A stretch of 64,000 bases of DNA from Salminus brasiliensis (taxonomy: Eukaryota > Chordata > Actinopteri > Characiformes > Bryconidae): NCBI RefSeq assembly GCF_030463535.1, contig NC_132881.1, positions 39,565,973 to 39,629,972 of the forward strand. The letters are read 5' to 3'. The notes beneath the pieces were generated by a model. That model was given only the letters and a program-made list of their open reading frames with translations. It ran no database searches and was not told the DNA's origin. Shown here piece after piece: positions 47,443 to 59,569 of the stretch. Both the position numbers and the translations under genes were made by a program. The number at the start of each line of letters is the position of its first letter. Positions within the stretch are counted from its first letter, which is position 1.

Positions 47443-47587
47443 CTGTATAACTAAATCTTTGGGATGTAAATAAAGTCATTGAGAGAGGTTTGATGTAAAA
47501 CACTACATGGACAAAAAATCCATGTAGTGTTTTACATCAAACCTCTCTCAATGACTTTATTTACATCCCAAAGATTTAGTTATACAG
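47443..47587. repeat. Perfect inverted repeat, 69-bp arms, 7-bp spacer
   Basis: Arms 47443-47511 and 47519-47587 are exact reverse complements (69/69 by eye); the spacer is CAAAAAA. The inner arm ends are CACTACATGGA / TCCATGTAGTG, identical to the start of the MITE family's terminal repeat. Lies in agt intron 1, about 440 bp before the start codon. Confidence 0.95.
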
Positions 47588-47988
47588 AAAATTTGCCTCA
47601 ACATCCACGTTACACACTTAGGCAAATGCTTTCCTCATAGTTCAGTGTTTTCCGGTAAACAGGTCAACATTTCACTTCGATCAACATACAAGGTACGAGT
47701 CATAGTTGCCCTTTTGATTGTTTACTCTTTCATCTGAGCTAAGTGTGTGATGTGTGCTGCAAGGCTCTCCTCCCACTCAGCCAGGTCACTGCCCTCAACC
47801 ACAGTTCACTAGCACAGCCGTCAGGCAGACAGAACTGGTCTGTTCAGTGTGTTTGAATGAAAGTGATGCGTGCAAAAGCTGCACCAGTGTCCAACCAGCA
47901 ACCCACATAGTGTTAGTTTCACAGTAAGAATCTCATAAGACTTTTGCTCCTACCATCGTTGAGCTCTGCTGTGTTAATGCCTCTGTAG

Positions 47989-48025
47989 GTATACTCTGAA
48001 GACTTGGTCAAAACAACAACTGAAG
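47989..48025 (+). other. agt: agt 5' UTR part of exon 2
   Basis: It lies between acceptor CTCTGTAG and the ATG. No upstream ATG occurs in these 37 bases. Confidence 0.6.
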
Positions 48026-48794
48026 ATGAACGCAGTGTTCCTGTCCCTTCTAACACTCTCCTGCCTCGCAATGGGAGGGGCTAACAGAGTTTACGTCCAT
48101 CCCTTCAACCTCTTCAGCTCTGACAACATCAGCTGTGAGGTCATCCAAAGTAAGGACCCTAAGCCTCTGGAAACCATCCATCCTCTGACTCCCATCCAAG
48201 ACAGCATTCAGCCGGATCCTCGACCTGGCACTGGCCCAGAGGTCCTGAAGAACCTCACTCAGCGGACAGCTGTGCTGGCTGAACTTCAGAACTCTCTGGG
48301 CCTGCGGATGTATCAGACACTCAGCCGCAAGGAGGAGAACGCCAACGTCCTGCTCTCCCCTTACAATGCTTTCGGTGCCCTCGTAACTCTGTACCTCGGC
48401 ACATCAATGAAAACGGCCATTCCTTACCAGGAGTTGCTGGGACTAAACTGGGACTCTGGACGGCCCGACTGCGTTTACCTCATAGACGGCCACACGGTGC
48501 TGCGCACGCTTCAGGCCATCAACTCCCTTATAGATGGCCCTCGAGATGAGCTCAGCACTCTGGTTTGGACCTTTGTGAGAAGGGATGCAGACCTTTCCAA
48601 AGACTTTGTGCTTGGGATGCAAGACTTCTCAGATGCTTCATTTGTCCGAGCGGTGGACTTCTCCCAGCCCAAAGAGGCAGAGGCACAAGTCAACTCCTTC
48701 ATCCAGAAAACATCAGACAGCAAGGTGGAGAACCTCTTCACAAATATCAATCAGTCAACGAACCTGCTGTTTGCCAGCTCTGTACACTTCAAAG
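48026..48794 (+). CDS. agt: agt coding exon 1 (signal peptide, angiotensin I, helix A region)
   Basis: The ATG at 48026 is the first in the exon and gives a 19-residue hydrophobic signal ending GGA, directly followed by NRVYVHPFNL. Donor GTATGT follows CACTTCAAAG (phase 1). The adjoining intron is only 94 bp. The large first coding exon is typical of AGT. Confidence 0.97.
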
Positions 48795-51191
48795 GTATGT
48801 GGTTAACGTCATTTATTGTGAGCTTCTTCATAAGGCTTCATAAGGCACATTAACCTCATAAACGTTTCTTTACCAACCTCATTCATAGGCAGCTGGAGAA
48901 CAGCTTTCCAGCCGGAAGAGACTACCATGCAAGACTTTAAGGTTGACGAGAAGTCCACTGTGAAAGTACCTCTAATGACACACACCGGTAACTACATGCA
49001 CCTCAATGACCCTGGCAAGAAGTGCTCCGTAGTCAAACTCAGGCTTAGCGAACGAACCTACATGCTCCTAGTGCTGCCCCACGAGGGAGCCAAACTGCAA
49101 GACATTGAAAATCAGCTGCTGACAGAGGTCATATCCACATGGAACAAACATCTAAAGGAGCGGTGAGTAGCTTATTTAAATTGGTAACCTTCATCACTCT
49201 CAAAATATTGGTGCTGCTTTTTTAGAATTCCAGACAAAAATCAGTCAAACTGAAATCAGCTGAACAGCAGTCCAAGGGTCAAGCTCACGCTTCAGAGCTC
49301 GGCCTTCAAACAGATCAGATCAATTATTCCATAGAAGTCTGGTGGATGCAACAGAGGCAGAAGGACCTTGTGACCTACAAACATTTACAGTTACTTATGT
49401 ATGCAAAAGGTCGGGCATCTTTGGTCAAATGACATATCATCATTGTTTTAAGAAAATAGAAGAGTAAATACAGCCTCTGTTAATCAAAAGTAAAATACAA
49501 TGTTTAGTTGTTAGTCATAAGAAAGTATTAATCGAAATCTGCAAGTTGGCCTGTAGCACCTGCAAAGCGCTGCAAAGACTCAGATTGTTTTTGTGACAAA
49601 CAAATTTCCAAGCTTCCTAAATTCTCTGCTATTTCAAATCTAGTGCTTACACAAGGCAGAGAATGCTACAGAGAGATGGCCAGCTTGTAGGGTCTACAGC
49701 ATGGGCTGTAAGAAATGCCGGTTCATGGTAAATGTAGAGGTCCAGAAACCCCCCCCCCCCCCTCCTATATGCTACAGAATATCTTCACAAGCTGGATGAG
49801 TTTTAGAAACAATTATTGTGGACTGATTAAGTCGAAATCGAAGTCTTTGGCCATATGACGCATAAGGATGGATCGATCATGCTCCGGGGTTGTGCAGTAT
49901 TGCACAGGTGGAGGGAAGAATGGATTCCATCAATTCCACGAATACCATCAAATCCTGGATGTACAGGTAAAATTATCAGTTAACTGGATGAAGCTGAAAA
50001 GATGATTCCTAGGCTCCTACAAAAAGCTAATGGTCCAACACATCTCAAAATCCACCCTGCACTGCCTGAGGAGCTGGAAACTGAAGCTTTTGGAATGGTT
50101 CCTACAGTCTTTTAAACTTAAGGTCATACTGTGCTGAAGGACCAGAGTGGGAGGAAACTACTGAAGAGCTGAAAAACCTTTAGCAGGCTACAGAAAATTG
50201 TGATTTCTGCCAAAGGAACTACATTCAGACTCTTTTGCACAGGGCACACTGAAGATTAGGGTTTTTATGTTCTAGACTGTAGCTGTGCTTTACTATGTTC
50301 AGCACATTTGCTGAAAATACTGTTTTATTCGTTTAGCTACTGCCACTGCCGTTTGACTACTTCTCAGAGAGTGCTCAAACATTTGCTTAAGACTGCATCT
50401 AAATCTTTCCTGAGCCACGGCGCTTTGGCATCTGTGGCCAGAGTCCAAAAGAGAGCACATAATTGGCCGTGCTCTCCCCCCTCATCACTCCTAAGTGATG
50501 TTGGCCGGCACAGGCGGCTGTTAGCGAATGTGGTGATTCTGGGGACCCGGCTTTTCCTCCAAGCGTCAGCTTCCCGCCAATGCTGCACTGGTGGCAGTTT
50601 GAAAAGAAGACGGTGGCTGGCTTTACATGCATGAGAGGTGATGTGTTAAGTCCATTGCTAGTGCCAGAGGGAGCTACAAACGGGTGGGTCAATTGGCAGC
50701 ACCAGAGGAAAATAAGGCAAAGACTAAATCTAAATCTATACATTTGTGGGGTCTTTTTTCTCCCCACAGATACCTGGAATTGTCCCTGCCTAAATTCTCA
50801 GTGACAGCTGTGACCGACCTGAGATCAGTGCTTTCTGACATGGCTGTTGAAAAATACCTGCTGGGCTCTGACGCCAGCTTTGAAAGACTCAGCAGCAAAG
50901 AGAACTTCACAGTTGATAAGGTAAGACTCCACTTGGCGAAGAAACAGGGCATAATCAGTGCTATAACCAGCTTGGTTGTAAACAAATGCTTCTTTACCTG
51001 TGTGTGTTCGGCAGGTGTTCAACAAAGTGCTTTTTGAGATGTCTGAAGAAGGATCAGAGGTTCAGAGCAAGGCTCAGGATGAGAGAGTTCCCCTCAAAGT
51101 CACTGTTAACAGACCCTTCTTTTTTGCCATTGTAGAGGGCAACTCTAATGCCATACTTATGCTGGGAAAGATAAGGAATCCGACAGTGTAA
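48026..51191 (+). CDS. agt: Angiotensinogen (serpin A8), complete
   Basis: CDS = join of 48026-48794, 48889-49162, 50770-50920 and 51015-51191; 1371 nt, 456 residues. It is the secreted precursor of angiotensin peptides, cut by renin. Residues 1-19 form a signal peptide; residues 20-29 are NRVYVHPFNL (angiotensin I, teleost form), followed by Phe-Ser at the expected renin site. The rest is a serpin fold: NVLLSPYNAFGALVTLYLG, WRTAFQPEETTMQDF, and C-terminal NRPFFFAIVEGN then LGKIRNP. Cys37 and Cys149 align with the human redox-switch pair (mature Cys18/Cys138). N-glycosylation sequons include NIS (34), NLT (76), NQS and NFT. The hinge before the reactive loop (EEGSEVQSKAQDE) lacks the small-residue run of inhibitory serpins, as usual for AGT. 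The four coding exons match vertebrate AGT structure, and length is close to the human protein. Expression is probably hepatic, by family knowledge only. Confidence 0.97.
48889..49162 (+). CDS. agt: agt coding exon 2
   Basis: Acceptor CATAG, donor GTGAGT; phase 1 in, phase 2 out. Encodes GSWRTAFQPEETTMQDFKV through STWNKHLKE, the serpin central sheet region. Confidence 0.95.
49365..50265 (+). mobile_element. Degenerate Tc1 transposon in agt intron
   Basis: GATTAAGTCGAAATCGAAGTC (WTDEVEIE-like), GGATGGATCGATCATGCTCC, GGTGGAGGGAAGAATGGATT and ACATCTCAAAATCCACC follow the order of a fish Tc1 transposase gene. The end is near TTTGCACAGGGCAC. A poly-C run (49749-49762) and deletions break it. Confidence 0.68.
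50409..50712 (+). mobile_element. SINE-like repeat in agt intron
   Basis: AGAGAGCACATAATTGGCCG, GTGATGTTGGCCGGCACAGG and GGGTGGGTCAATTGGC resemble tails of tRNA-derived fish SINEs and parallel the element at 3425-3682. It ends about 57 bp before the agt exon 3 acceptor. Confidence 0.5.
50770..50920 (+). CDS. agt: agt coding exon 3
   Basis: Acceptor CCACAG, donor GTAAGA. Encodes RYLELSLPKFSVTAVTDLRS through SSKENFTVDK. The serpin motif LPKFSV is clear. The 1.6-kb intron before it holds a Tc1 relic and a SINE. Confidence 0.95.
51015..51191 (+). CDS. agt: agt coding exon 4 (reactive-loop region and C-terminus)
   Basis: Acceptor GGCAG, stop TAA at 51189-51191. Encodes VFNKVLFEMSEEGSEVQS through LGKIRNPTV. 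The serpin C-terminal signature (NRPFFFAIVEG) is present. Confidence 0.95.
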   Translation: MFNKVLFEMSEEGSEVQSKAQDERVPLKVTVNRPFFFAIVEGNSNAILMLGKIRNPTV

Positions 51192-52140
51192 AGCATGGGC
51201 ACAATGTATTTATGGTGAAGAAAGAAAGGAAAAAAAACAGCTTGTGTTTTATCTGCTTTAAACTCATTACATGTAACAATGTCTACATATGACGCAAGTG
51301 TTTTCTTTTTGAAGTCAACATTTAAGCGAGCATATTTAACAAAGTAACCAAATAAGTGTTCTTGCAGTTGGAAAGCAGGTTTGATCAGTGGCATACAAAT
51401 ACAAAACAGAAACTACACTGTAAAAGCAGCTGAATTATAATTTCATATATGATACGTGAAAAAGCTCTTTAGCAGTTGAATTAAATGTGTTGGAGACAGA
51501 GAAAGGCTAACAGAATAAGCAGTAGAAAGGGGCCCCAGGACCCTGCATTAACAGCCTCAGCCTTAAGCCCTAAAATTAACTTTAAGAAGTCTTCAAAGAG
51601 ATATTTAATGGGAAATTATTCTGGATATCTGTCTGTGCAAATGTCAGAGAACACCCTTCATTTATTCTATTTCCAGTCAAAAAACAGCCATTAAGTACAC
51701 CTTCTTGTAGGAGATGCTGATGAGGTGATTAGATGCATAAAGAGAAAGTTCAAACTGGCATGGTGGCTTGGTGGTTGGCACGTTTGCTCCTCAGCACTGG
51801 GGTATTGGGTTTTTAAGTTTCCATGTTCTCCTCCCACAGTCTAAAAACATGGATTTCAGGTGAATGGGTCACTCTAAAAATTGCCCTGGTGTGTGTGGAT
51901 GAGTTTGTATGAATGCATGTATGCATGTCTTATTAAATATGTTTGGGATTTCTTGGATGAGCAGCAGAAAATGCTCCCAAAGTTCAGGAAAAATCTCCAT
52001 GCAGAGTTGTGAAAATGCAGGAAAGTTGTGATAAAGGTAAAGGGGTGGAATACTGACACATCAAACCTCAAATATTATATTTAGTTATGAAGTCGCCTGT
52101 GTTATGTAATGTCTGCATAGGCTTTGAATTAAATAAATGA
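51192..52140 (+). other. agt 3' UTR and downstream sequence
   Basis: No coding potential beyond the stop. Possible poly(A) signals on the plus strand are ATTAAA at 51480 and AATAAA at 52132-52137; the sequence does not say which is used. A repeat-like stretch of the kind 'gcatggtggcttggtggttggcacgtt' lies near 51760. Confidence 0.4.
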
Positions 52141-52526
52141 AGGGTGCCCTAATATTTGTTCACTAAATGGTTTTTAAAGTAGTTTTACAGTATTTCAATG
52201 AATAACACTGTCTGCATTACAGTTCAACACCACTGACTACACTATTATTTTAGAAAATCCTGGACTTATATAGTTTGCTATATTGGTGTTTTTTTTTTAT
52301 TATTGAAAGTTTCATTCTGTTTCATTCATGTATGGCAAAACTGTTCAATTAAAATAAGTCTATTTTCAAAGTGATCTTTCTAAATGACCCACATATACCA
52401 CAACATTGTACAGTCAAATCCAAAAGAACATAAAACTGCAAAGCTCTTAAGGGCATTTTCCCCCTAAAAGGCCACTGAAGCAACACAAACTACAAGCAGC
52501 AACAGGTGACGTATTATCCCAAACCT

Positions 52527-53231
52527 TTTATTGTCAAAGCTATGGTTAAAAGTTACAGAAGTCCCGTTCTTGTCCAGTAAAACAACAAGTAAAGTCTAAC
52601 AGCCATGTTAACATGGTGTTTAAAATGCCAAAAGGATCCAGTGAGGCTCTACAGGGCACTGGGCTTCATATTGCCTGGCAGGCCTCAGATGAGGCACTGT
52701 GGCATAAGTGTTACTGATGCCGACAAACAACGCTTAGGTCACGACACGGCAAGTTACATAAGATCAGGTTTCCGAGTCACTAGTCGCCACGCTGACGGCC
52801 ATGACTTTATGTAACTGTCCATGACGGGTCATGACACACTAACCCAGTTTCCAGTTCGCCTCGTTTTCATGTCTTGAATCCAAACACGTTTAGAATTCAC
52901 ATTCACATAATGTATAATCTCACCATGTACCCTTTGATATTAAGCCTTTTTGTCACATATCAGATAAGACTGGACAATAAATAACATCTGAGCATGTAGA
53001 CACATTCTTGTAGTGTGCTTCTTCACTGCACAGGTAGAGGTTACAGCTGGGAATCCCAGATCAGCTGAGTTAGCCTAATAACTGTAATTAGACCACCAGG
53101 GCTCAGAATTGAAAGTATCAGGGCAGCCCTTTTCATTTTCTCCCTTCACTGCTTACACCATGTGCCTGTAGAGCCCGTTGAGATTAGGCACCCCATGTCT
53201 GCGCAGCATGTGGGAACCCAGAAGGTCATCC
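52527..53231 (-). terminator. cog2: cog2 3' UTR with poly(A) signal
   Basis: On the minus strand AATAAA lies at 52532-52527, about 700 bases after the stop. No earlier minus-strand AATAAA stands out. About 390 bases separate it from the plus-strand AATAAA at 52132, so the 3' ends of cog2 and agt nearly meet. Confidence 0.5.
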
Positions 53232-53339
53232 CTAGGAACCAGCTTGCTCTGCTGAGGCCAGATCCCGAGCTTCTTGCACCAGGTCCAGCAGAGTGGAGAA
53301 CATGGTGATGTCACTCGGCTGAAGACCCATCTTTTGAAT
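53232..53339 (-). CDS. cog2: cog2 last exon
   Basis: Reads IQKMGLQPSDITMFSTLLDL, then VQEARDLASAEQAGS and stop TAG. Human ends QKLGLQASDI...ATAEQP. Confidence 0.95.
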   Translation of the reverse strand: MQKMGLQPSDITMFSTLLDLVQEARDLASAEQAGS

Positions 53340-54686
53340 CTGTTGAGTGTAACAGTAGTCATTTAGAAGTGAAAGCTGTACTAAAGCTAAAGGGAGGACA
53401 CACAAGCATAATATATACATATATACACACACACTATAGAAAAAAATTATTTGGACACCTGCACATTCATTGAATTATTAAAAAAGTTTGTCCTGCTTTT
53501 GTTGGAGCAACTGTCTCTACTGTCCAGAGAAGAAGGTTCTCTACTAGAATCTGGAGCATTGCTGTAAGGATTTGATTGCATTCAGTAACAAGAGTGTTAG
53601 TGAGGTCAGGATGTTGGATTATCCGAATCCCACACAATCCCCAACTCATCCCAAAAGTATTGGATGGAGCACCATCATTCCAGAGAGCACAGTTCCAAAG
53701 CTCAATACATTAAGTACTAGGCATGGTGCCAATAGGTTCATGTTGATCTGTTCCTATTCTTTTGGCAATACTCATGTACTGGAACTAGACAAACTGTTGG
53801 CGTATTTGCACATCTGTGTCAACAATGGGTGCAATTAAAGTAGCTGAATACACTCATTAGAAGGGGTGTCCACAAACTTTTGGACAGTGTATTTACAGAT
53901 GCAAAACTTTGATTTTAATGTATGTTTATGTCACAGGATGTTAATGTAATAAGACACTTGGTGTCATTAACCTAAAGCTATCTGAGTACTAACAGCACCC
54001 CTTGAGTAGAAGTGATAGCCAGCTAAACGCAAGTGACTGAGTGAGTCATTTTGGATCTTTTGTATTTGTTCATTCACCACAAAAAGTAAAAGAGCAGCCG
54101 GTGTCAAGCAGTGTACAAAAACAACTGAGATGACGCCAACAAATGACTACCTTAACAGTTCAGCTTTAATGTTACCGTATCTGCAGGCCTGAATCAACCC
54201 CAGCTGGGCCTCTAAGTCACTTTTAATTGCCCAACTGACTGTATAACAGACCACGGCTGTTCTGACGATTTAGAGAAGGTAAAATCCCCTGACCTGTCAT
54301 GACATTTAAAACTCAGTAGCTTATGAATAGAATGGTTACAGTGGAAAGGGTTTCTGCTCATGACATTTTATACCTGCTCTCCGAGATACTCCACATCCAG
54401 GGCCAACTGCAGACGGATCTTAGAGTCGTCAGAGGGCCCAGTGTTGGCTCCTGCTGTGCTGGTTGTGGCCGTTTTCCTCGCCTGTTTCAACCGCTTCAGA
54501 CTCTCCTCCATCTTCTTCACAGAACTCAGCACATCAGATATGGTCTCAAAGTATCTAAGAAAGAAAAAGAAGGGATTGAACTACAGTAGAGCTAGTGCTG
54601 TTGATGTATACCGACAGTATTATCAAATCACCAGCCTGCTGCTAAATAACACTACATACACACATTTTATTTAAAAAAAAAAAAAA

Positions 54687-54776
<90 letters not shown>

Positions 54777-57700
54777 TTTTAAATAATGTTTATATTATGA
54801 TGCATTATAATGTTTCTATAAATAATAATAAAAATTTATATATAAATATATATAAACACACACGCACACACACACACTACCTGTGGGTGCAAAACTACCT
54901 GTGGGTGCAATCTGAAAGAGTTACACGTAGCCACTCCTGGATGATGGAGTCCTTCACCACCCCTGTGGAGTCAGTGACCAGCTGATGTAGTGGCCGCAAA
55001 GCATTATCCATGTAGGCCGAGGCTCTGGTGGGTACCTCCTGTTGAAGACAACAAAGCTAGTAATGGTTTTCCAAGTGGAAAATAAGTGATCTTGGTAATA
55101 AGGATGTACAATTATTTATTGGAAATCTTCAACCTAACAAATCATTTGTTTATTTTTATTAAATGTCTAAATATAATCAACAAATTAAACAAAACTACTC
55201 AGAAGTGGTGCCAAACTGTCAACACCCATATAGTGTTAGAAGGGCATGTGTGCGAAATGTAAAAATATGTCTAATATTTCAATAATATTAAAAAATAAAA
55301 ACAAAAGCGAAATGTGAATCATGGCATTAATAAACCTAGGCTAAATCTCAACTCTCACTAGATCAGGGGTGTCCAATCTTATCCGGTAATCCTTGTAAAA
55401 CTACATGTGTAATGAACGTTCTGTAACTTCTTAAACCCTCCTTTTGCTATTCAGTTATAAATCCCACTGCAGACTCCATTAGCAATAATTTGGTAGCCAT
55501 TTAGGTTAACATATTTGGTGGTGTCTTACGGGGTTTGGTTTTAGGGCCTATTAAGAAATGTATTGTGGGTCCAAGTACAAGGTGTAAGGGGCTACAGAAC
55601 TATCTACAATAACTTTTCCTAGTATGTAAAGAGCTATTCAGCCAAGAAAAGAACCATTTATGCATATTAATGGTTCTTGGAGTTCTCATTTTGCTATATG
55701 AGATCAGAAGCTGACCTTATTGGTCCTTCGATAAAGTCGTGGGACTTCTGAAGCATTTTTCAGGAAACGGAAACTCCTCTCTGTCAGATGCTGAGTCATT
55801 CTGCTGTTCAGTGTCGGAATGCATCCAGAGAAGGCAACTTTGGAATCACCCAAAGCATCTAGAATTCAAAAACAAAAAAGAAGGATAAGGAACAGCTTCA
55901 GTTGAGTCTCTGTGCAATCTGTCATCAAAACTAAAGGTGAACCCTGACTCATACCTGAAACAAGAGCAACGTTCTTGAACCCTATTCCTTCCAGTCTCTC
56001 TTTGATCATTACAGAGATTTCTGGAATCTGAAACCAAAAGCACAAAACACTAATCAACAGGGTAATCAGCAGAGCGGAGGAGTAGGCAGACTTTGGAGAA
56101 ACTGAACATGGTTACACTGCAAAGTTAAGCACAACTTCCTCTGAGCTTCTTCATCCCTACTACACTATCTTCCTCCTACCGGACTTCTGTGTAAAAGTTG
56201 GCGACTAACTACTAATTGCTGATTTCATTTCCACTCAAGCAGCTATTAAATACAACTTATTCACATTTCAGGAGATATATCCAAGTAGATTACACATAAG
56301 GTATTCCATTTGTATAAAGCTAGTAAAAGTCAAAGAAAAAAAAAAAGTGAAGAATAATGAGCTTCCAAAATTGTAGCTCAGAAAATTGAACCCCCCTTAA
56401 AACCATGTAAGAGCTGGTAGATCACAAAAACAGTTATTGCTGTCCACACTGCTTTTGCAGCTTGGGTATGAGCACTGCTACACAAAATATTACTGCTAAG
56501 ACTAATACAGTAATAAATACTGCACAGCCTGCCTGCTTCACAGTACCTGCTCCTGTAAATGGTCTACATCAGCAGCAATGAAGACCAGCTGTTTGGTGGA
56601 CAGGGCTGTGGGAGCTCCACTCTCACTGTCTGCATCCTGAGAGGTGCGGCTTGATGTGGAGGAGGCAGAGCTCGGCAGTGGCCTTACTGGGTCTTTGTTA
56701 GTTTCAGGAGACGGTGTTTTTGTTAGGACCTAAAGGGGAGAAAAAACACTTAAATGGGACATTACTTAAACAGACACAAAAACAAACAAAAAGCACATGA
56801 ATAGACAACAGGCTAGCATCTTGCAGCATCCTTGGTTAAACCACAGCTGTAGTCCGAAAAAATACTTTTTTCCCCAATGAGTTTGGTACGACATGGCACA
56901 GCACAGCATGACTGTGAACCCACTGCCTGTAACACGCCTAAATGATGAATAAAGATGATGTATGTTTGGTGCTTAAAAAGTCAATAACCCTGAACAGAGC
57001 ACGCCTCCTTTCACCAGCACTGTTTTAAGATTGAAAAGGGACACGAAAGCGACAGGTATTTCATCAAGGTAGTTCTGGACTTCTGGACTGGATTAGGGAA
57101 CACCCATATGAACACCCATACCACACAGCACTGCCTGGTGGAAAAGCACCATGTGACTTTACTTGCGTTTGCCATGTTAATCACTCCAGCACCTGGTTTA
57201 GATACAAACCAACATTCTGAAGCTGAACAAGTGATGCCTCACACATAGCAGGCCTGCTGAGAGAGCACAGCAAGCTTTATACTGTACCTCAGTGAGGAAG
57301 GCAGCGTATCTGGAGAGCAGCTGCAGCGTGAGCTTCCAGAAACGATGAGCCAGCGGGGGCAAGTAGATGTGCTCTGCCCAACACCTGCACACACAGCTCC
57401 ATAACACCTCTGTCACCTGCAGGCGGTAGCGGCTGCCCACTACACACAGACACCAAAATAAAGAAGCGGGTAAGACAAAACCTTTCAGTGGACATATGTG
57501 GGTTCATTTTGCGTAACTTGCGTAACTCATGCAAGACAAGCAGTTACTATATGGAGACTGTGATTCAACTGACCTGGAGCTGATTGTAGTCCTTCTATGA
57601 TGGCATTTTCTAAACATCCAGCAATCTCCTTGTACCTGAAAAACAGATCCAGTCCAAGAGGTCAGGAAACACACTGGCCCATATGGCAACTGAAATCCTA

Positions 57701-59538
57701 GCCTAGTTTCTCAATAGCTTGGGTGTTTTCATCAATGTTTCAGAACCAGAGCAGACAGGCGGGATCATAGTGAGAGAGCAGAAAACGATCACACTGCACT
57801 CTACACTCAATGCTACAAAAGGGTTCAACGTCAAGAAAATGACCATTTTTGGTTTAATAAAGAATCATTTTTGTAAAGGAAAATGTACAGCATGTGTGAA
57901 ACACATTTGAAAGATTTAAAGAAGTCAATGTAAAGGTTCATTATTACAGAGCCAAATACGGCATCGCTTTGTAGCACCTTTATTTTACATAACTCAGCAT
58001 AATGAAACAATTTTACTAGATTTCACCCCATCATGATACTACCAAAACTAATGGAGTGCAACATCAGTTGACCAGTATGTACTAAAAACAAGAACTTAAT
58101 TCCAAGAATAACTACAACAAATTACATAATAAACCTACATTTGAATCATGTCTAGAAAACCAACCAAATACAGCAAGCAGAGAGTTCAGTAGAATGGACT
58201 TTATCACAAGTGGGGGGCTCAAAATAAACAAGCCAAAAGCACAAACTGTCCAAACCTCTCAACGATCGATCCCTCTTACTGATTCAAACATACTGCATGA
58301 AGTTTTTCAGGATCTTTCACAGACAAATTACAAATCAGATCATGGAGATACAAGTAGTCAATATGACAAAAGTGTATACATTTTATAATAACTAACCTGC
58401 TTTGTTCAGCATGTTTTGGATATTTTCCCTTAAAAAGTTTTTTGCCTCTTACATAGTACTTAAATGCAATGCACTGCGTATTACAAATAACAGATTGACA
58501 TGATTAACTGGATGTGCTGCAGCAAATCTGCATTAAAAATAAATAAATAAATAAATAAAAAGTCTATAAAAGGCAATACTACTCCATATGTAGACCACAA
58601 TGTGTACTTTACAATATAGCACAGACTAACACCCACTGTAGCACCACTTTTAATAGCTTCTCAAATAGTTAAATTCATTCAATAAGAAAATATGCTCCAG
58701 TTGTTGCTATGTAATACCTAATAATATGCATTCCTGTTCTAAATTCTATCATTTTTGCCATTATTAATAGTAGCATCCGCAGCAGTAACAGGGAAAGTAC
58801 TGCCTTGTACTGTTTATTTTTTGTTGTAGATTTTGTGTCCACTGTATCCAGTTGTTATTGGGTCTGGTACAGACAGCAAAACCAAGCTTACTGACAATGG
58901 ACAACCAAGCTGTCATCATTGATCGCATTAATCAGTGTTCCATTCATCTACACTGAAGATTAAATGCCCACTAGGGGGCGGGACAGTGCTGAACCATCTC
59001 CTGCTGTCAAGTGAACAACTGAGGAGACTGCATTATCCTGTAATGTGAGAAAACAGCAGACATAGATGTCAGCAAAAGAGCCTGCCATCATGGTTTGTTT
59101 AGTCTCCTGCTGATCCCACTTCCCACTGTGGTACACTGCCTCTACTGATTACTATGTTATTGCATTTCAGGGGCTTGTTATGATAACACCTGAGGAAACG
59201 TCCAATGAATGCAAGGTGCCTGGACCAACCATTTTGCATACACAATGTATATATTTATTTATTTAATAAATAAATTTAAAAAATAAAATAAAATAAAAAA
59301 AGGCCAAGTATACCTCTAAGCGTCACCCAAGTATAAGGCATGCTCTGCACAGTCACTCACCGTAGCTGAAAGTAGACAGGGAGGTTCCATTTGTTGTGGA
59401 AGCTTTGGTAGGAGGCATGGGCTCTGAGTCTCTTCACACTGGCTTGAGAGCCACACTGTCTTTCAAACTTGCGCACAAAGTCCATGCTAATGCAGTATCT
59501 CTAAAAGACAGGCAATTAATTAGAGTGCATTCTGATAG

Positions 59539-59569
<31 letters not shown>

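Noticed and set aside
50308..50767. Overlapping ORFs on both strands in the agt intron
   Set aside because: They lie in a SINE-like repeat; agt splicing passes over them with clean sites at 49162 and 50770.
54881..54898. Longer form of cog2 exon 16 using the distal duplicated donor
   Set aside because: Adds AGG TAG in frame, so it cannot encode the normal protein; reported as a finding instead.
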